Shown one piece after another: positions 1-9,494 of a stretch of DNA of 64,000 nucleotides. Source of the stretch: JALORV01 sp963766365 (lineage in GTDB: Bacteria; Pseudomonadota; Gammaproteobacteria; Burkholderiales; Burkholderiaceae_F). Below the pieces are notes generated by a model. That model did not search any database, was not told the DNA's origin, and saw only the letters and a list, made by a program, of their open reading frames with translations. The stretch's first letter is position 1. Each line of letters begins with the position of its first letter. The DNA lies in assembly GCA_963766365.1 (NCBI GenBank), contig CAVXZK010000003.1:1-64000 (forward strand), read 5' to 3'. A program made the position numbers and the translations under genes.

Positions 1-651
1 GACCATCCGATTCCCGCGGACAGACCCGCCGCCACCGCCTTTCGGTTCAGCACGGCCAGGAGCAGCGAGCCGGCAAGTCCGGCCGGAAGCTGGCCGCGCA
101 GTAGCTTCAGGCCACGATGCAGTCGCACGCGCACCGTCGAACGGGTCTCGTCCAGCTGAGTCGCGATGTCAATCGGATCCATGCCGCTGAGAAGATGCAG
201 CTCGAGAGGCAACCCGTACTTGTCCGGCATCTCGGCCAGGGACTCCCGGAGCAGCTCGACGAGTTCCTCCGGTGGCGGCGATGGCCGAGGGATCCACCTG
301 CTGAGTTCCGATGGAGGCATCTTCCCCCTCGGACACGGGCTCGAGCAGCGCGGACTGTACGCGGATGTGCGCGGCGCGGCGCCGCGACGAGCGCGCGAGC
401 GTCGCCGCCCTGTGGGTGAGGATTCCCTTCAACCAGGGCAGCAGCGGCCTCGACCGGTCATAGCGATGGGCGCGCTCGAAGGCCGTGATCAGCGTCTCCT
501 GCACCAGGTCCTCGCTGTCTTCCGGAACGTGGCCGAGACGGCGAGCGAGTCGCAGCAGAACGGGACGGCATCGGATGACGAGACGCTCGAGGGCGACGGC
601 ATCGCCTTCGTCCACGTACCGCTGGTACTGAGTTTCGAGCAGTTCGTCCAT
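1..651 (-). pseudogene. ECF-like sigma-70 factor, frameshifted and cut by window edge
   Basis: The reading starts at ATG 651 and gives a typical sigma region 2, with the segment DSEDLVQETLITAFERA near residues 40-57. That is the core-binding and -10 recognition part of a sigma-70 factor. Region 4, the helix-turn-helix for the -35 box, is present but in another frame, seen as DIATQLDETRSTVRVRLHRG at about 100-190. A frameshift between about 260 and 300 must therefore be bridged. After region 4 the open frame continues into a hydrophobic, Ala/Leu-rich extension and leaves the window, as in ECF factors with C-terminal extensions. Either the gene is broken or the base calls are faulty here. The family assignment is sound; the state of the gene is not. 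Confidence 0.7.
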
Positions 652-740
652 GGGAAACGACCGCGGCCCGAGTTCTCTACAGTAACGCTCGGTGAGCGTC
701 GGCGCCAGCCGCGAGGGCCGGGCATGGTGAGCCCTCGGCC

Positions 741-1010
741 GCGAGATACGTGAAACTTCTTCGCGATGAGGCGGCGATGCCACGCGAGAATGGTCTCGGG
801 CTTGACGATGGTCGCGAGGCGCGCGGAGCGCGTCGAGCCCGACATTCTTGGCGATCCTGGCGAGCGTGGACCGATCGGCGTCGTCGAGGGGACACGCTTC
901 GGGAGCTTCGATCGGAGGATTCGGTTCTCGGCGGCGAGGTACTCGTTGCGGAGGCGGAGTTCCTCGTCGACGGAGCCGGTGATGTAGGCCAGTAGACGAC
1001 GCCAGGGCAT
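741..1010 (-). pseudogene. Integrase-core transposase, N-terminal fragment
   Basis: The start MPWRRLLAYITGSVDEELRL and the following segment NEYLAAENRILRSKL are the characteristic N-terminus of a group of integrase-core (DDE) transposases common in soil bacteria. The next conserved block, DADRSTLARIAKNVG, lies in a different frame. The block IVKPETILAWHRRLIAKKF then returns to the first frame, so at least two frameshifts are needed. After about residue 88 the similarity pattern stops and no catalytic DDE core follows. I read this as a decayed remnant of about 90 codons. No terminal inverted repeats were recognised. Confidence 0.6.
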
Positions 1011-1197
1011 GTGGGTGTTCCGGATCTGGGCGAAATCCGGCGAGGCTACCTGCTCGGAGCGTAGGATCCAGGGGCGGATGGGAATCTTGACCGTACGGGT
1101 TCACCCAGCCGGAGAAGAGGGCGAGGAGCAGGGTGAGGGCGGCGTGAGGTGGCTGGAGCATGGTCCGGGAGACCGTGGAGGCGGGCGACGCAACTCG

Positions 1198-2098
1198 CTA
1201 CGATTCAGGGCGTTCGAATCGTCGATTACCACGGGCAAGGCCCGCCTCGATGGTCCTTGGGGCAAAGCCAAAGTCGCGAACTGCGGCCGTGTTGTCATTC
1301 GACTTGGCCAGGAGCAGCCGCGGAATCTCGTCCGGGACGATGTCGATGGAGACCGAGTCTCCCGGCGGTTCCCGCCAACACGCGGGCCCAAGCAGCGGGG
1401 ACATGCAGCGCCGCCGCCGGGGCAAATGGAGCAGCTCTTCAATGCGCTCGATCAGCTGCAAGTACGTCATCTCCTGGGGGCCCGCCAAGACGTAGGTCTG
1501 GTCCGAGGACGCCTCCGACAAGGCAGCTTGCAAGACCACTTCCAGGACGTCCTGGACATGCACGGGGTTCAGGAAGTAGTGTCCAGAGCCGAGGACGGGC
1601 ACCACCGAACGACGCTTCAACGTGGCTACCAGCGATGCGATCGGATCGCTGCCACCGCCCCCATAGACCTCCGCGGGGCGCAGAATCGTGAACGGCAAAC
1701 CGGACGCGCGGACGACGTGTTCGGCCTCTTCCTTACTCGCGGCATAGGCACCACCGTCTGCGCCAAGCGCGCGCGTGCTCAGGAACACGATCCGAGGAGC
1801 GCCGTGAAGTTCCTAGTTCACGCAAGAGATTTGCGGTGCCTGCGACGTTGACGTCTCGGTAGAGCTGAGGCGCTCTGCTGTGGGTGATGGCCGCCATGTG
1901 CAGCACGACGTCGAAACCGCTTAACTTACCCGCGAGAGACGCGGGGACGGTCAAGTCGCCCTCGACACACGCCGCATGACCTCCTGGAAGGCTGCGCGCA
2001 CGCCTCGTTAACACGACTACATCGTGGGGCTCCTGGGCGAGCCTCGTGCGCACGGCGACACCGATCTCCCCCGTTGCACCCGTGACCAAGATCTTCAT
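1198..2098 (-). pseudogene. NAD-dependent epimerase/dehydratase, frameshifted
   Basis: The N-terminus starts at ATG 2098 with MKILVTGATGEIG, the glycine-rich NAD(P)-binding fold of extended short-chain dehydrogenases. It is followed by a typical VVLHMAA segment. The second half sits in another frame from about 1800, with YAASKEEAE (the Tyr-x-x-x-Lys active-site pair), LRPAEVYGGG and HVQDVLEVV. The two halves join after a one-base shift near 1800. The product would be about 300 residues, normal for the family, probably acting on a nucleotide sugar. A purine-rich AGGGGAAG site precedes the start. It lies directly downstream of a glycosyltransferase, so a surface-polysaccharide role is likely but inferred. 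Confidence 0.65.
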
Positions 2099-2106
2099 CG
2101 ACCCAG

Positions 2107-2861
2107 CTACTTCCCCTTTTGAATTCGCGGAGTCTGTACTTGAGCAAGTTGCGCAGGAACTCCAACAGGGCAACGGGCCGGACAAACGAGGCACGTCCCT
2201 CGAGTGCTGTGAAGTTGGTGGGCAACTCCTTCACCACGAGGTTTGCCCTTCGCGCCTCGAGCATGATCTCCGCATCGATGAACCAATCGTCCGAATGCAG
2301 GTCCATTCCCTCCAGGGCGGCGCGCGTCATCATCTTTGGCTTGGCGTTAGCATCGGAGGTCCCGATGCCCGGAAAGAGCACGCGAAACAGAAGGTTGTAA
2401 GCGGTTGAGATAAGTCTCCGCTTCCAACCATCCCCGCGCGACACGCGGTAGGTCTTCGCAAGGTCACACTCGCCACTCGACATGAGCGCAAAAAGCCGCA
2501 CAACATCGACCACCGGCATTTGCCCATCCCCATCGATCACGGCGATCAGGTCGCCCTTCGCGAGGTCGAGGCCCTTACGCATGTCCCAGCCCATCCAGCC
2601 TTTCTTGGGCAGGACGCAGCAGCGCACGCGATTGTAGCTAGCGGCCAATTCACGTACGACTTCAGGCGTTTCGTCGTTTTCGCCTTCGACGTAGTTTCCC
2701 ACGAGGATCAACTCGAAGTCCGTGATGCTCGCAGTCTGAAGCGCCTCGATCGCCTGCGCCACGACCGCACGCGCCCGCACTCCTGAGCGGTAGGCCAGGA
2801 CTACAATCGAGAGCAACGGCGTGTCGCCACCTGCTTGCGCGAGGTCTTGTTCTGATTCCAT
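2107..2861 (-). CDS. Glycosyltransferase family 2, likely frameshifted at its 3' end
   Basis: ATG 2861 opens a GT-A glycosyltransferase. It has an LLSIVVLAYRS start, a central VIDGDGQMP metal/nucleotide-binding segment, and a C-terminal half like polyprenyl-phosphate sugar transferases (DPM1-like). In its own frame the ORF runs on to 1926, 170 bases into the epimerase gene, which is unusual. A shift of one base in the A4G4 run near 2115 would give a TAG stop at 2107, nine bases before the epimerase start. I give that end. It probably transfers a sugar to a lipid carrier or glycan at the membrane; the substrate cannot be read. Confidence 0.65.
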
Positions 2862-2863
2862 GA

Positions 2864-3073
2864 TCAGCCCCTCAGCGCCAGACGCCCATGGCCTGTCGAA
2901 TCATGAGCGACATGGGGCATCATCCTCTCAGCCTCGACAAACCAATGCCCCCGCCATAAGAAAAACGGGCGCGAAGGATTTGCGATTGAATTGACTTCAG
3001 GCCGGCGCTGTTGAGGCGAAGATGGAATGTCGAGAAGGCCATTGTTCCACAAACGGCGCAGTAGGTGCCGCCG
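2864..3073 (-). other. Unassigned stretch between two glycan genes
   Basis: An open frame ends at 2864, three bases before the glycosyltransferase start. It has no recognisable domain. Two other frames are also partly open over the same bases. It could be the C-terminal remnant of a frameshifted gene, but I cannot say which frame is real. Confidence 0.3.
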
Positions 3074-4735
3074 CTATTCATGACGAACCACGCCATTCTT
3101 TCCCGCCGAGTCGTTGTCGGAGGCGAGCACCAGGGACTGGTCGAACTCGGTCGTCGCGCACTCGGGCAGTCTTCGGGTCGCGAGCGCTCATCGGGAACCC
3201 TCTGCCGGTCGAACGTGGACACACCGGACCTCGGGCGAACGTCTGGCGCCCCCAGCCCGCCGGGCCACCACTGCGGCTGCCAGGCGTCGAGCCATTGCGC
3301 ACCACCCGGGTTAACGAGGATCCACTTGCGCTCGCCGCTGCTCCAGCGTACGGGGCGTTCCTCGGCAGGCCTGCTGATGATGCTGCGGAGGACCGGGTCA
3401 GCAGGCCTGAACCAGCGCTGCTTCGTGCGTTCCTCCGGCACGCCGAGCCAGACGTGCAGGATCGGCAGGAAGTCACGGATGTCCGGCAAGGGCGGGTCGA
3501 TGAAGAGCACTCCCTGGTCTGCAGGAAGTGCGTCCATGATGGTGCGGGTGGCGGTGACGAGAGCCCGCACGCGGCGCGACTCCTGGTCATACTTGCGCCT
3601 CTCGATGCCGTGGATGGCAAGGACGTTCGCGGTCACCCAGGCAATGAGCGCTATCCAGGGAAGGGACCCGAGCACCCTGGGTCGGGCGCAGATCACCCGC
3701 CCCTGGAGGAAGAGCGCGGTGAGCAGGAGGGCGAACCCCGGAGCGGCGTTGTAGTAGCTGCGCTCGCCGATGATCTCGGGCTCTCCGGGGAGCACGGCCA
3801 TGTGCCCGCCGAGCAGGAGCGCGAGAGCCAGAAGCGCCGTGGACGGCCGCGCGCCCACGGGCAGTTCGCCGCCACGCCGGAGTCGGGAGCAGATGATTGA
3901 CCCCACGACGGGTACGACGAGCACGGCCACGCCGATGAGGTGGAGCCCGGTTCCACCGAACCGCCATCTGGAGAACTCGAGAGGCAAAGGCAGGTGACCC
4001 AGAGAGCGCAGTAGCCGGCCCAGGAGGTGAATCGGGTGGCTCCATTCGAGCGCGATTCCAACGCCTCCCGGGACCTGCACATCCCCGCCAGGTGACGAGA
4101 ACGGCGAGAAGGATGAAGGGCAGCCAGGCCAGGAGCCGCCGCGGGCGCCAGAGATCACGCGGACCGTGGGCCCACACCTGAACCGCCAGCATCCACGGCA
4201 CGAGGTTGACCGCGGACTGCCGAAAGCAAAAAGCGGCGGCAGCAAACCCAAACGAGGCGACGAGAGCTGGAATCCCACCGCGGTCGAGATGGCGGAGCCA
4301 GAAGAGCAGCGCGGCCAGCGACAGGACGACTTCCTGTACGCCCTCCTGAGCACTCATCCACACCACGGCCTGATGCGGGGCAAAGAGGGTGGCGAACAGC
4401 AGTGCGGCCACGAAGGCTGCCAGGCGGCTACCGAACAGGCGGTGGGTCAGAACCAGCATCAGGAGAGCGGCGGCCAGATGACACAAGACCCCCATACAGA
4501 AGTAGGGCAGCGGATTCGTCCCGCCGATCGTCCAGAGCAGCCGGAAGCTCAACTCCTGGCCGGGCCGGAAGTACTGGTTCGGAAACGGGAACCCCGCACC
4601 GTTGGCAACGTGCCGCTGGTCGTCGATCCGCCAAAAGTCGTTGTCCAGGCACGGGCCATAGGCGAGCAGGACGAAGCCTGCAACCAGAAGGCTGGCCGGA
4701 ATCACCCATCCCATTCTGACTCGTTCGCTGGTCAT
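3074..4735 (-). pseudogene. Multi-span membrane protein (glycosyltransferase 39-like), frameshifted
   Basis: ATG 4735 starts a protein with a first membrane helix followed by a periplasmic loop NDFWRIDDQRHV. That layout is typical of lipid-linked-sugar glycosyltransferases such as the PMT/ArnT group and related O-antigen proteins. Several more helices follow. Near 4090 the coding continues in another frame: further membrane segments, then a soluble C-terminal part with IDPPLPDIRDFLP. At the far end a third frame may be needed to reach the TAG at 3074. Total length would be about 550 residues. It sits upstream of the GT2 and epimerase genes on the same strand. The family call rests on topology and context, not on a decisive motif. 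Confidence 0.45.
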
Positions 4736-5372
4736 CTGGCTCGCGGGTTCCTCTGGAAGGGGTCGTGCTTCCCGGAAACGTCGTCCGACACCGATTCTCG
4801 GTGGAGTGTCAAGATTACCGCGGATGCTGATCGGCGTCGAGGTCGATCGAGAAGGCCGTCGGCGCGTAGTGGAACTCACCGACCAGCTCATCACTGGCAG
4901 TCGTCGAGAATGCACGGAGCGTGGGCGGGAAGTGAGCAGGGTCGTCGTGATGACATTCGCCGTCAGGCGACGCGGAAGTAGCGGCGGTCAAGTCCGCCGA
5001 GGATGACGCGGCTCTGGAACTGGCCGAACTCGACCAGCGCCCTCCGGACGCCCTCTCGCCGTCCGCCACCGGTCGCCTCGCGGGCCTGGCATGCGGGGGC
5101 GGTCGAGATGAGACCTGCTCCGACCGACCAGATGCCTGAGCTGAAGACGGTGGCCTCCTGCTCCGGTAGCCAGCGGCGAGATCCTTGGTGAAGCAGCGAA
5201 AACTGGCAGCCCATCCCCGCCGGCTCCGGCAGATCGTTGCTGCCAGAGTGAATGTCCCTCAGAGTGTTCCGGCGGCAGAATGACAGAGTCGGGATGCTGC
5301 AACGTGGGCAGGGTTCGCAGGACTACCGGGCAACGCGGCTCTGTAGATTACGAGTTCGGCGGAGAGATAAAC
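4736..5372. other. 637 bases without a recognisable gene
   Basis: All three minus frames and two plus frames are partly open here, as expected for high-GC DNA, but none contains a motif or domain I recognise. It separates the leftward glycan genes from the rightward methyltransferase and may hold another decayed gene. Confidence 0.4.
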
Positions 5373-5743
5373 ATGACAATCGAGAAGACGAGTTGGGAGC
5401 GGTTCTTCGACGCTCACGCACCCATCTATACAGGACAACGTGTTCACGAAGAACACCGTCGCCGAGGTGGATTTCCTGCTGGAGGAGTTGGCCCTACAAC
5501 CGGGCTGTTCGATACTCGATGTCGGTTGCGGGACAGGACGCCACTCGATCGAGTTGGCGAAGAGGGGCTATGCGGTCACGGGCTTGGACCTGTCCGCGGA
5601 AATGCTGGCGCAGGCAAAACAGGGTGCAAAGGCGGCAGGCGTGAAGGTGAACTGGATCCGTTCCGATGCGGCGCGGTTCGCGCTCAGCCGAGCAGTATGA
5701 CGCTGTCGATCCGGTGGCATCGTCAGAACGTCGACTTGTGTGA
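5373..5743 (+). pseudogene. Class I SAM-dependent methyltransferase, frameshifted and truncated
   Basis: ATG 5373 follows a GGAGAG site. The first 22 codons (WERFFDAHAPIY) are in one frame. From about 5437 the protein continues in another, with ILDVGCGTGRHSIELAKRG, motif I that binds S-adenosylmethionine, and then VTGLDLSAEML. A second shift near 5688 is needed to read EQYDAV, the usual motif after the acidic loop, and that frame stops at 5741. About half of a normal methyltransferase is missing downstream, where a GC-rich repeat block begins. Substrate unknown. Confidence 0.65.
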
Positions 5744-5754
5744 CCCTGCACCTT

Positions 5755-5860
5755 GGGCCCAGGGGGAGCCGCGCGGAGCGGAGCCCCTGGCGTAGCTCCG
5801 GCGGAGCGCGGCGTTCCGGGGGCGAAGCCCCCGGGAGGTGGGGGTCTGGGGGAGGGGCTG
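5755..5860. repeat. GC-rich hairpin block
   Basis: The stretch contains an 8-base perfect hairpin, CCGGGGGC-GAA-GCCCCCGG, at 5816-5834. It also has an inverted pair, CCAGGGG (5759-5765) with CCCCTGG (5784-5790), then G-rich runs to 5860. It is non-coding and lies between a truncated methyltransferase and a protein remnant. It resembles dispersed intergenic hairpin repeats of some high-GC soil bacteria and is unlike the intergenic DNA in the rest of the window. Confidence 0.6.
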
Positions 5861-5873
5861 AGGAACCTGTGGA

Positions 5874-6126
5874 CAAGCTGCTGATGGAGTCCAGGGTGCG
5901 GAACGGAACGTGCCAGGCGCCGAAGAAGCGCATGGCCGAGTCCTCGAGCGTTTGTTTTGCTGTGAGTACCAACAGACAGCCGCCGAGGAACTCGACCATG
6001 CCCCGTCATCATCTCCTGTCCGTGCAAGGCGTCAAGCCTTCCCGTGTCCGTCGCGTGAATCATGATGTCGACGGGACCTTCATCCAGCTCCGCGTACCGT
6101 GGGAGGGAGGGTGTCCCCTGTGCGAC
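5874..6126 (-). pseudogene. Unidentified protein remnant fused in frame to tctA
   Basis: Leftward from 6126 the tctA frame continues with ELDEGPVDIMIHATDTGRLD, which does not belong to TctA. Near 6000 coding-like sequence changes frame to a segment containing FLGGCLLVLTAKQTLEDSAM and FFGAWHVPFRTL. The two pieces look like one protein interrupted by a frameshift. I do not recognise the family. It marks the foreign side of the junction inside tctA. Confidence 0.4.
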
Positions 6127-7038
6127 CGGCGCTGCGACGCCGCGAATGTTGCCCTGGCCGAAGGGAATCTTCGGGTTGCGCGTGACCTTCTTTTCGACCG
6201 TGTATGCGGCAAAGGCGGCGAGCAGTGCGCCACCCCCTGGCAGGACGCCGAGGACCGATCCGAGCGCGGTGCCGCGAAGTACAGCCGGTACGGCCTCCTT
6301 GAATTCCGCCATGGTGGGGAGGAGCTTGCCGACCTTGTCGGTAAAGACCTGCCGCTGGCCCTTGTGTTCGAGGTTCGCAATGATTTCGGCGAAACCGAAC
6401 ACACCCATCGCGACTGCGACGAAACCGATGCCGTCCGCGAGCTCCGGCACGTCGAAGTTGAAACGCGCCACGCCCGAGTTGACGTCGGTGCCGACCAGTC
6501 CCAGCAACAGTCCGAGCACGATCATCGCGATCGCCTTGACCAGGGAGCCGGACGCCAGCACCACGGCGCCAATCAGGCCCAGCGCCATCAGCGAGAAGTA
6601 CTCGGCCGGCCCGAATTTGAATGCGAGCTCGACCATCGGCAAGGCGAGCGCGGCCAGGATCAGCGTGCCAACCGTGCCCGCGAAGAACGATCCAAGCGCG
6701 GCCGTGGCCAGTGCGGCTCCCGCACGGCCGCGCCGCGCCATCTGGTAGCCGTCGATGCAGGTGACAACCGACGAGGATTCACCTGGCAGGTTAACGAGGA
6801 TCGCGGTGGTCGAACCCCCGTACTGCGCGCCGTAGTAGATGCCCGCCAGCATGATCAGCGCGGACGTCGGTTCGAGCGCATAGGTCATCGGCAGCAGCAT
6901 TGCAAGCGTGGCGATGGGTCCGATGCCGGGCAGAACGCCGATCAGCGTGCCAATCAGCACTCCCGCAAAGGCGTACGCGATGTTGGCGAACGTCAGCGCC
7001 GTCGAGAAGCCGAGCGCGAGGTTGTCGATCAGGTCCAA
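6127..7038 (-). pseudogene. tctA: Tripartite tricarboxylate transporter, large membrane subunit, C-terminus lost
   Basis: ATG 7038 starts a TctA protein. It shows VLIGTLIGVLPGIGP near residue 26, IYYGAQYGGSTTAIL near 67 with LPGE following, and an aligned second half containing SVLGVLPGGGALLAAF near 261. TctA transports citrate-type carboxylates across the inner membrane with TctB and the periplasmic TctC. Family similarity stops after residue 304 (the segment GVAAP). The expected second-half motif and the last roughly 200 residues are missing, and unrelated sequence follows. The gene is eight bases downstream of tctB. As it stands the transporter would not work. Confidence 0.85.
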
Positions 7039-7045
7039 GGTGGCC

Positions 7046-7507
7046 TCAGTCGCGCAGGAAGACGGGCATCACCGGCACCGTCATGCCGAGGCCGTAGATG
7101 AAGACGATCATCACGAGCACGCCCAGGAAGGCTGTGAGCAACAGCACATCGCGCAGGCGGAACTCGTCACTGCCGTAACTGGAGATCATCACCAGCGCGG
7201 CCAGTGAGACCAGCAGGCCTCCGGGGCGCAGAAGCAGCCCGAACGCCACCACCGCGCCGAGCACGAAGGTGAGCGGCTTGAAATGAAACCGATCGACGCG
7301 CCCGTCCTTGGTCTGCGCTGTCAATCCACGGATCGCAATGACGGCACCGAGCAGCAGCAACAGTCCGCCAAGCATGGTCGGGAAGAAGGCAGGCCCCATG
7401 CGTGCCGCTGTGCCCATGTCGTACTGGCGAGCAAAGACGACGAAGAACACGCCGAACGCGGCGAACATGATTCCGGACCAGAAGTCCTTGGCGTCCCTGA
7501 TCTGCAT
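7046..7507 (-). CDS. tctB: Tripartite tricarboxylate transporter small membrane subunit TctB
   Basis: This 153-residue protein has four hydrophobic helices (near 10-30, 42-62, 80-110 and 122-145), the usual size and topology of TctB. It is the small inner-membrane subunit that works with TctA. It lies between tctC (15 bases upstream) and tctA (7 bases downstream) on the same strand, so the three form one operon. The start ATG 7507 gives the typical N-terminus with AKDFWSGIMF, where the first helix begins. Confidence 0.85.
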   Translation of the reverse strand: MQIRDAKDFWSGIMFAAFGVFFVVFARQYDMGTAARMGPAFFPTMLGGLLLLLGAVIAIRGLTAQTKDGRVDRFHFKPLTFVLGAVVAFGLLLRPGGLLVSLAALVMISSYGSDEFRLRDVLLLTAFLGVLVMIVFIYGLGMTVPVMPVFLRD

Positions 7508-7522
7508 CTCGGTTCCGGAAAA

Positions 7523-8506
7523 TCAGTCGACGCGCGCGCCGGAGAACTTCACGACCTTCTCGTACTTCGCGAGCTCCCTGCGTACCAGCTCGGCAAACTG
7601 TGCCGACGACATCGGGGCCGGTTCGGCTCCCATGCGCGCCAGCCGTTCGCGCATCTCCGGTGTGCGCAGGGCCGAGGTCATCGTTTCGTTGAGCCGGGCG
7701 ACCACGGCGGGTGGGGTGCCGGCAGGTGCAAAGACACCGAACCAGGTCGATACGTCGAAACCGGCCAGGCCGCTTTCGTTCATCGTCGGCACATCAGGCA
7801 TCGACGGCGCGCGCTGCGGGGTCGTGACCGCCAGTGCCTTCAGCTTTCCGGCCTTGATCTGCGCCGTGGCCGATGCGAGATTGTCGAACATGAAGTCCGT
7901 CTGGCCCGCCAGCAGGCCCAGTTGTGCCGGCGCCGCGCCGGCGTACGGGATATGCACGGCCGAGACACGGGCCTGCGACTTCAGCAGCTCACCGGCCATG
8001 TGTCCGGCGCTGCCGTTGCCGCCCGAGGCGTAATTGAGCTGTCCCGGGTTGCGGCGCAGGTAGTCGAAGAGATCTCGCGCCGAGGTGATCTTCAACTGCG
8101 CCGCGCGTTCCGGTGTCATCACGAGGACGTTCGGCACATGTGCAATCAGCGTGATCGGCACGAAGTCCCTGATCGGGTCGTAGGGCAGCTTGCTGAAGAG
8201 CCACGGATTGACTGCATGCGTCGCCACCGCGCCTATCACCAGCGTATAGCCGTCGGGCGACGATTTCGCCACCTGATCGACGCCGAGGTTGCCACCGGCC
8301 CCAGGGCGATTCTCCACCACGACCGTACCGAGACTCTCCTTTAGCCGCTCGCCCAGTGCGCGTGCCGCGGTATCGAGCGGACCTCCCGCCGGATACGGAA
8401 CGATCAGTCGGATGGGCTTGGTCGGAAAGCTGGGGGTCTGGGCAAACGTTGCAGCGCCCAGGACGAGCGCAAACGCAGCGGCCAGCGCCTGCAGGGCGCG
8501 ATTCAC
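7523..8506 (-). CDS. tctC: Bug-family periplasmic solute-binding protein TctC
   Basis: The start is the GTG at 8506, preceded at good distance by AAGGAG. It gives a signal peptide ending near residue 22 (GAATFAQ), followed by the Bug signature KPIRLIVPYPAGGPLD. The family binds carboxylates (citrate, other dicarboxylates or aromatic acids) in the periplasm and hands them to TctBA. Other family marks are GAGGNLG, DGYTL and NYASGGNGS. At 327 residues it has normal length. An in-frame upstream ATG exists but would place 32 odd residues before the signal peptide, so I rejected it. The ligand cannot be predicted. Confidence 0.9.
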   Translation of the reverse strand: MNRALQALAAAFALVLGAATFAQTPSFPTKPIRLIVPYPAGGPLDTAARALGERLKESLGTVVVENRPGAGGNLGVDQVAKSSPDGYTLVIGAVATHAVNPWLFSKLPYDPIRDFVPITLIAHVPNVLVMTPERAAQLKITSARDLFDYLRRNPGQLNYASGGNGSAGHMAGELLKSQARVSAVHIPYAGAAPAQLGLLAGQTDFMFDNLASATAQIKAGKLKALAVTTPQRAPSMPDVPTMNESGLAGFDVSTWFGVFAPAGTPPAVVARLNETMTSALRTPEMRERLARMGAEPAPMSSAQFAELVRRELAKYEKVVKFSGARVD

Positions 8507-8604
8507 GTGCTGTCTCCTTGAACCGATAATTCTTCTAGTAGGTCGAATTAGAGCGGAAAACGACCGCGCCGTGTCATGGACTGGGAGACCACTGCTTGGC
8601 ATTC

Positions 8605-9183
8605 ATGACCACTCGTCTGACGACATCCCGTCTGGTGCTCGACCTCATGGCGCCGGCGCACGCCGCGATGCTGGCGGAGTTCTTCCGCCGTAACGACGAG
8701 CACCTGCGGCCGTGGGACCCGCCGCGACCCCGCCGCATCATCGAAACGAGTTTCTGGGAAGCCGAGGCCGCGCGGGCCGCGGAGGACTATCGCGACGGTG
8801 GCGTCGCTCGCTGGGTGGCGTTGTCGCGTGACAACATGGATTGCATCATCGGTCGCATCAACTACACGCAGATCGTGCGCGGGCCGTTTCAGTCTTGCAT
8901 GCTGGGTTACGCGATTGATCGCGGTCATCAGGGCAAAGGACTTATGTACGAGGGCCTGCAGGCCACGCTGACGCATGCCTTCGAGGTCCTGCGGCTGCAT
9001 CGCGTGCAGGCCAACTACATACCCGAAAACCATCGCAGCGCGCGGCTGCTGCAGCGTCTGGGGTTTCGCGTGGAGGGCCTGGCCCGCAACTACCTGTTCA
9101 TCAATGGTGCGTGGCGGGACCACGTGCTGACCGCGCTGACGACGGCGCACTTCGATACCGGGGTATTCAATGCGGCCACCTGA
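8605..9183 (+). CDS. GNAT N-acetyltransferase, RimJ-like
   Basis: This 192-residue protein has the acetyl-CoA loop RGHQGKG at 107-113 and the ENHRSARLLQRLGF block at 141-154. Both are typical of the RimJ/RimL branch, which acetylates N-terminal alpha-amines of ribosomal proteins or small amines. A TTG at 8596 has better spacing from the GGGAGAC site and could be the true start, adding three residues. It is divergent from tctC. The substrate is not evident. Confidence 0.85.
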   Translation: MTTRLTTSRLVLDLMAPAHAAMLAEFFRRNDEHLRPWDPPRPRRIIETSFWEAEAARAAEDYRDGGVARWVALSRDNMDCIIGRINYTQIVRGPFQSCMLGYAIDRGHQGKGLMYEGLQATLTHAFEVLRLHRVQANYIPENHRSARLLQRLGFRVEGLARNYLFINGAWRDHVLTALTTAHFDTGVFNAAT

Positions 9184-9200
9184 GTCGTCGGGTTGCCACG

Positions 9201-9494
9201 CTAGGCCGTCGGGCGCTGCTGGAACCCGCCGCCGAGCGCGTCGTCTTCTTCAGCAGCCGTGGCAGCCCGCTGGGTGATCTCGGTGACGAAAGCACCGGGC
9301 GGACCGCGTCGTGCCCAGGCGTGCAGCAGTTCGACCTGATCCGGCGCGCCGACCACCACGGCTTCGACGCTGCCGTCCCTGCAATTGCGTACCCAGCCCT
9401 CGAGGCCCAGAGCTTCGGCCTGCCGGCACATCGCGAAGCGGTACCCAACGCCCTGGACGCGGCCCTGGATCAGCAGGTGCAGTGCGGCGATCAC
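9201..9494 (-). CDS. acyP: Acylphosphatase
   Basis: The GTG start at 9494 overlaps the stop of the upstream CoA-transferase (GTGTGA), which implies translational coupling. The 97-residue product has the acylphosphatase signature GRVQGVGYR at 11-19 with catalytic Arg19, and WVRNCRDGSVE with catalytic Asn37. The enzyme hydrolyses carboxyl-phosphate bonds such as acetyl phosphate in the cytoplasm. Length is normal, with a short extra tail. Why it is coupled to a CoA-transferase is not obvious. Confidence 0.9.
   Translation of the reverse strand: MIAALHLLIQGRVQGVGYRFAMCRQAEALGLEGWVRNCRDGSVEAVVVGAPDQVELLHAWARRGPPGAFVTEITQRAATAAEEDDALGGGFQQRPTA

Noticed and set aside
5494..7038. A 514-residue fusion protein starting with TctA
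   Set aside because: Only the first 304 residues are TctA. The rest crosses a frameshifted remnant, the hairpin block and the antisense of the methyltransferase. I treat it as a junction, not a fusion protein.
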